From: Ramlibacter sp.
GTDB lineage: Bacteria > Pseudomonadota > Gammaproteobacteria > Burkholderiales > Burkholderiaceae_C
Length of the DNA: 8,058 nucleotides
Assembly: GCA_021156245.1 (NCBI GenBank)
Contig: JAJNBO010000091.1
Span: 1 to 8,058, forward strand
Direction of reading: 5' to 3'
The position numbers and the translations under genes are program-made. Every line of letters starts with the position of its first letter. Position 1 is the stretch's first letter. Of the stretch, positions 5,582-8,058 are shown in pieces. A model generated the notes under the pieces. It made no database searches and was not told the origin of the DNA. It saw only the letters and a list, made by a program, of their open reading frames with translations.

Positions 5582-5917
5582 GGGAACGCTCCGGAAAAAC
5601 TGGAAAGGAAGTAGACCCTGTCAGTAGCAAGATCGGTGCCGCCGAGCTGCCGCTGCCCGCATATTGTGGCTCAGCAAGGTCCTGAGGGGGTCTGCAGCCG
5701 TCAGGCGTGAAAAAAGGCCGTGCCGATGGGGCGTTGTCCGACGCTGCCACGCGCCGGGTCCGGACCCCTTCGCTTAACGGGCGACTACGCCCGCGCCAGG
5801 ACGCCCCAACCATAGTGAGCAGCACCGGCCCTCCGAAGGGCAGGTGGACGCGGCCTCCGCCCGGGGGTTGCGGCTAGACCTTCAACAACACGCCGCTAGC
5901 GGCATAAGGAGTGCGAT
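5582..5917. other. 336-nt gene-free divergent control region
   Basis: No convincing gene is visible on either strand. The region separates the binding-protein gene (-) from the GlsB-type gene (+), so it should hold promoters for both. Visible structures are: CTCAG-N7-CTGAG at 5670-5686, about 90 nt upstream of the binding-protein start; a perfect 12-base palindrome GGGTCCGGACCC at 5756-5767; CGGGCG-ACTA-CGCCCG at 5778-5793; and the palindrome at 5892-5903. I found no good sigma70 -35/-10 pair on either strand and no TPP or other riboswitch that I can recognise upstream of the transporter genes. Confidence 0.6.
5892..5903. repeat. Perfect 12-base palindrome before the GlsB-type gene
   Basis: GCCGCTAGCGGC reads identically on both strands and ends one base before the TAAGGAG ribosome-binding site (5905-5911). 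It contains CTAG, a tetramer that is usually rare in proteobacterial genomes. The position suits a repressor operator that would block transcription or, less likely given the absence of a loop, an RNA fold next to the ribosome-binding site. No known operator was recognised. Confidence 0.4.
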
Positions 5918-6184
5918 ATGGGTTTTCTGATTTGGTTGATCATTGGCGGTATCGTCGGCTGGCTCGCCAGCCTCGTGATGCGCACCGACGGCCAGCAGGG
6001 CATCCTGCTGAACGTGGTGGTGGGTATCGTTGGTGCGTTCCTGGGTGGTTGGCTCATCTCGCCGCTGGTGGGCGTGGGCACGATCAACTCCGGCATCAGC
6101 ATCGGCTCGGTCGTGGTGTCCCTGGTCGGCGCCATCATCCTGCTGGCGATCGTGAACCTGTTCCGCCGCGGCCGCGTCCGCTAA
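5918..6184 (+). CDS. GlsB/YeaQ/YmgE-type small stress membrane protein
   Basis: An 88-residue inner-membrane protein with three hydrophobic spans at about 2-21, 28-51 and 60-82, and a basic C-terminus RRGRVR. The start GFLIWLIIGGIVGWLASLVM and the glycine-rich second span VVVGIVGAFLGGWL match the transglycosylase-associated/GlsB family, whose members are often induced by stress or in stationary phase; the biochemical role is unknown. Length is typical. TAAGGAG (5905-5911) is an excellent ribosome-binding site with six bases to ATG. The coding sequence is less GC-rich than its neighbours because of its hydrophobic codons. The gene stands alone, with its own terminator at 6235-6263, and is convergent with gcl. 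Confidence 0.93.
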   Translation: MGFLIWLIIGGIVGWLASLVMRTDGQQGILLNVVVGIVGAFLGGWLISPLVGVGTINSGISIGSVVVSLVGAIILLAIVNLFRRGRVR

Positions 6185-6196
6185 GCAGGACTCAAC

Positions 6197-6231
6197 AAAA
6201 GAAGCGAAATCCCGCGGACTTCGTGTCCGCG
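6197..6231 (-). terminator. Minus-strand terminator hairpin downstream of gcl
   Basis: CGCGGAC (6213-6219) and GTCCGCG (6225-6231) form a seven-base-pair stem with loop TTCGT. On the minus strand it is followed by ATTTCGCTTCTTTT (to 6197), a T-rich but interrupted tract. It would be the second hairpin met by transcripts leaving gcl, after the stem at 6235-6255. It probably backs up termination on that strand. Confidence 0.5.
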
Positions 6232-6234
6232 CGT

Positions 6235-6263
6235 GGAGCGCCGGTCCGGCGCTCCTTTTCTTT
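6235..6263 (+). terminator. Intrinsic terminator of the GlsB-type gene
   Basis: GGAGCGCCGG (6235-6244), one base T, then CCGGCGCTCC (6246-6255) form an extended perfect inverted repeat; as RNA about eight pairs close a five-base loop. TTTTCTTT (6256-6263) follows directly, giving a textbook intrinsic terminator for the + strand. It begins 50 nt after the stop of the GlsB-type gene and ends three bases before the gcl stop codon on the opposite strand. Confidence 0.9.
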
Positions 6264-6266
6264 GGC

Positions 6267-8003
<1,737 letters not shown>

Positions 8004-8058
8004 GGTGTTCTCCTGTGTGTCCGGCCCACTGTAGGAAGCGGCGGCGGCGCGGGGAAGA

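Noticed and set aside
5582..5700. TPP riboswitch upstream of the NMT1-type transporter
   Set aside because: NMT1 proteins suggested thiamine-precursor uptake, but the conserved thi-box blocks are not present in the leader.
1421..5882. Shared GGYTAGACCTT element at 1421-1431 and 5872-5882
   Set aside because: Ten of eleven bases agree, but many such pairs are expected by chance in 8 kb, and the two copies have different orientation and symmetry relative to their genes.
8028..8056. Sigma70 promoter for gcl (TTCCCC, 17 bases, TACAGT on the minus strand)
   Set aside because: The -35 agrees at only three of six positions and the -10 at four, and the window ends directly upstream.

Overview
The window is GC-rich and densely coding. 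Protein resemblance (urea transporter subunits, UreD, a glyoxylate carboligase very like the enterobacterial enzyme) together with base composition suggests a betaproteobacterium of the order Burkholderiales, probably Comamonadaceae. That placement is an inference from remembered family resemblance, not from a search.

Left part (1-936, + strand): the 3' end of the urea ABC transporter operon, namely the tail of urtD and the complete urtE. Middle-left (937-2102): three small unnamed genes. They are a 22-residue membrane peptide (+, 1047-1115), an 88-residue acidic and probably disordered protein (-, 1124-1390), and a 157-residue exported protein with twin CX11C cysteine pairs (-, 1491-1964). 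The gaps hold strong hairpins and two sigma54-like promoter candidates. The better one (2020-2035) lies correctly upstream of the exported protein.

Centre (2103-5581, - strand): a compact four-gene unit read right to left. It encodes an NMT1/THI5-like periplasmic binding protein, an ABC ATPase, an ABC permease (NitT/TauT type) and the urease accessory protein UreD. The first three genes are joined by ATGA overlaps and ureD follows after 16 nt. No ureA/B/C or ureE/F/G follows ureD in the window, so it is detached from its usual partners here and points towards urtE rather than away from it.

Right part: a 336-nt gene-free divergent region (5582-5917) with several perfect inverted repeats, then a GlsB/YeaQ/YmgE-type small membrane protein (+, 5918-6184). 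Two tandem hairpins serve as a terminator between convergent genes, followed by a complete glyoxylate carboligase gene gcl (-, 6267-8003).

Taken together, the window combines urea uptake (Urt), urease maturation (UreD) and glyoxylate use (Gcl), the two end products of ureide (allantoin/ureidoglycolate) breakdown being urea and glyoxylate. It is tempting to read the NMT1-type transporter as an importer of a nitrogen-rich heterocycle or ureide feeding this chemistry, but its substrate cannot be read from the sequence. I see no mobile element, CRISPR array, tRNA or rRNA. The individual gene families are mostly known; the less familiar material is the small-gene island, its regulatory signals and the unusual placement of ureD.
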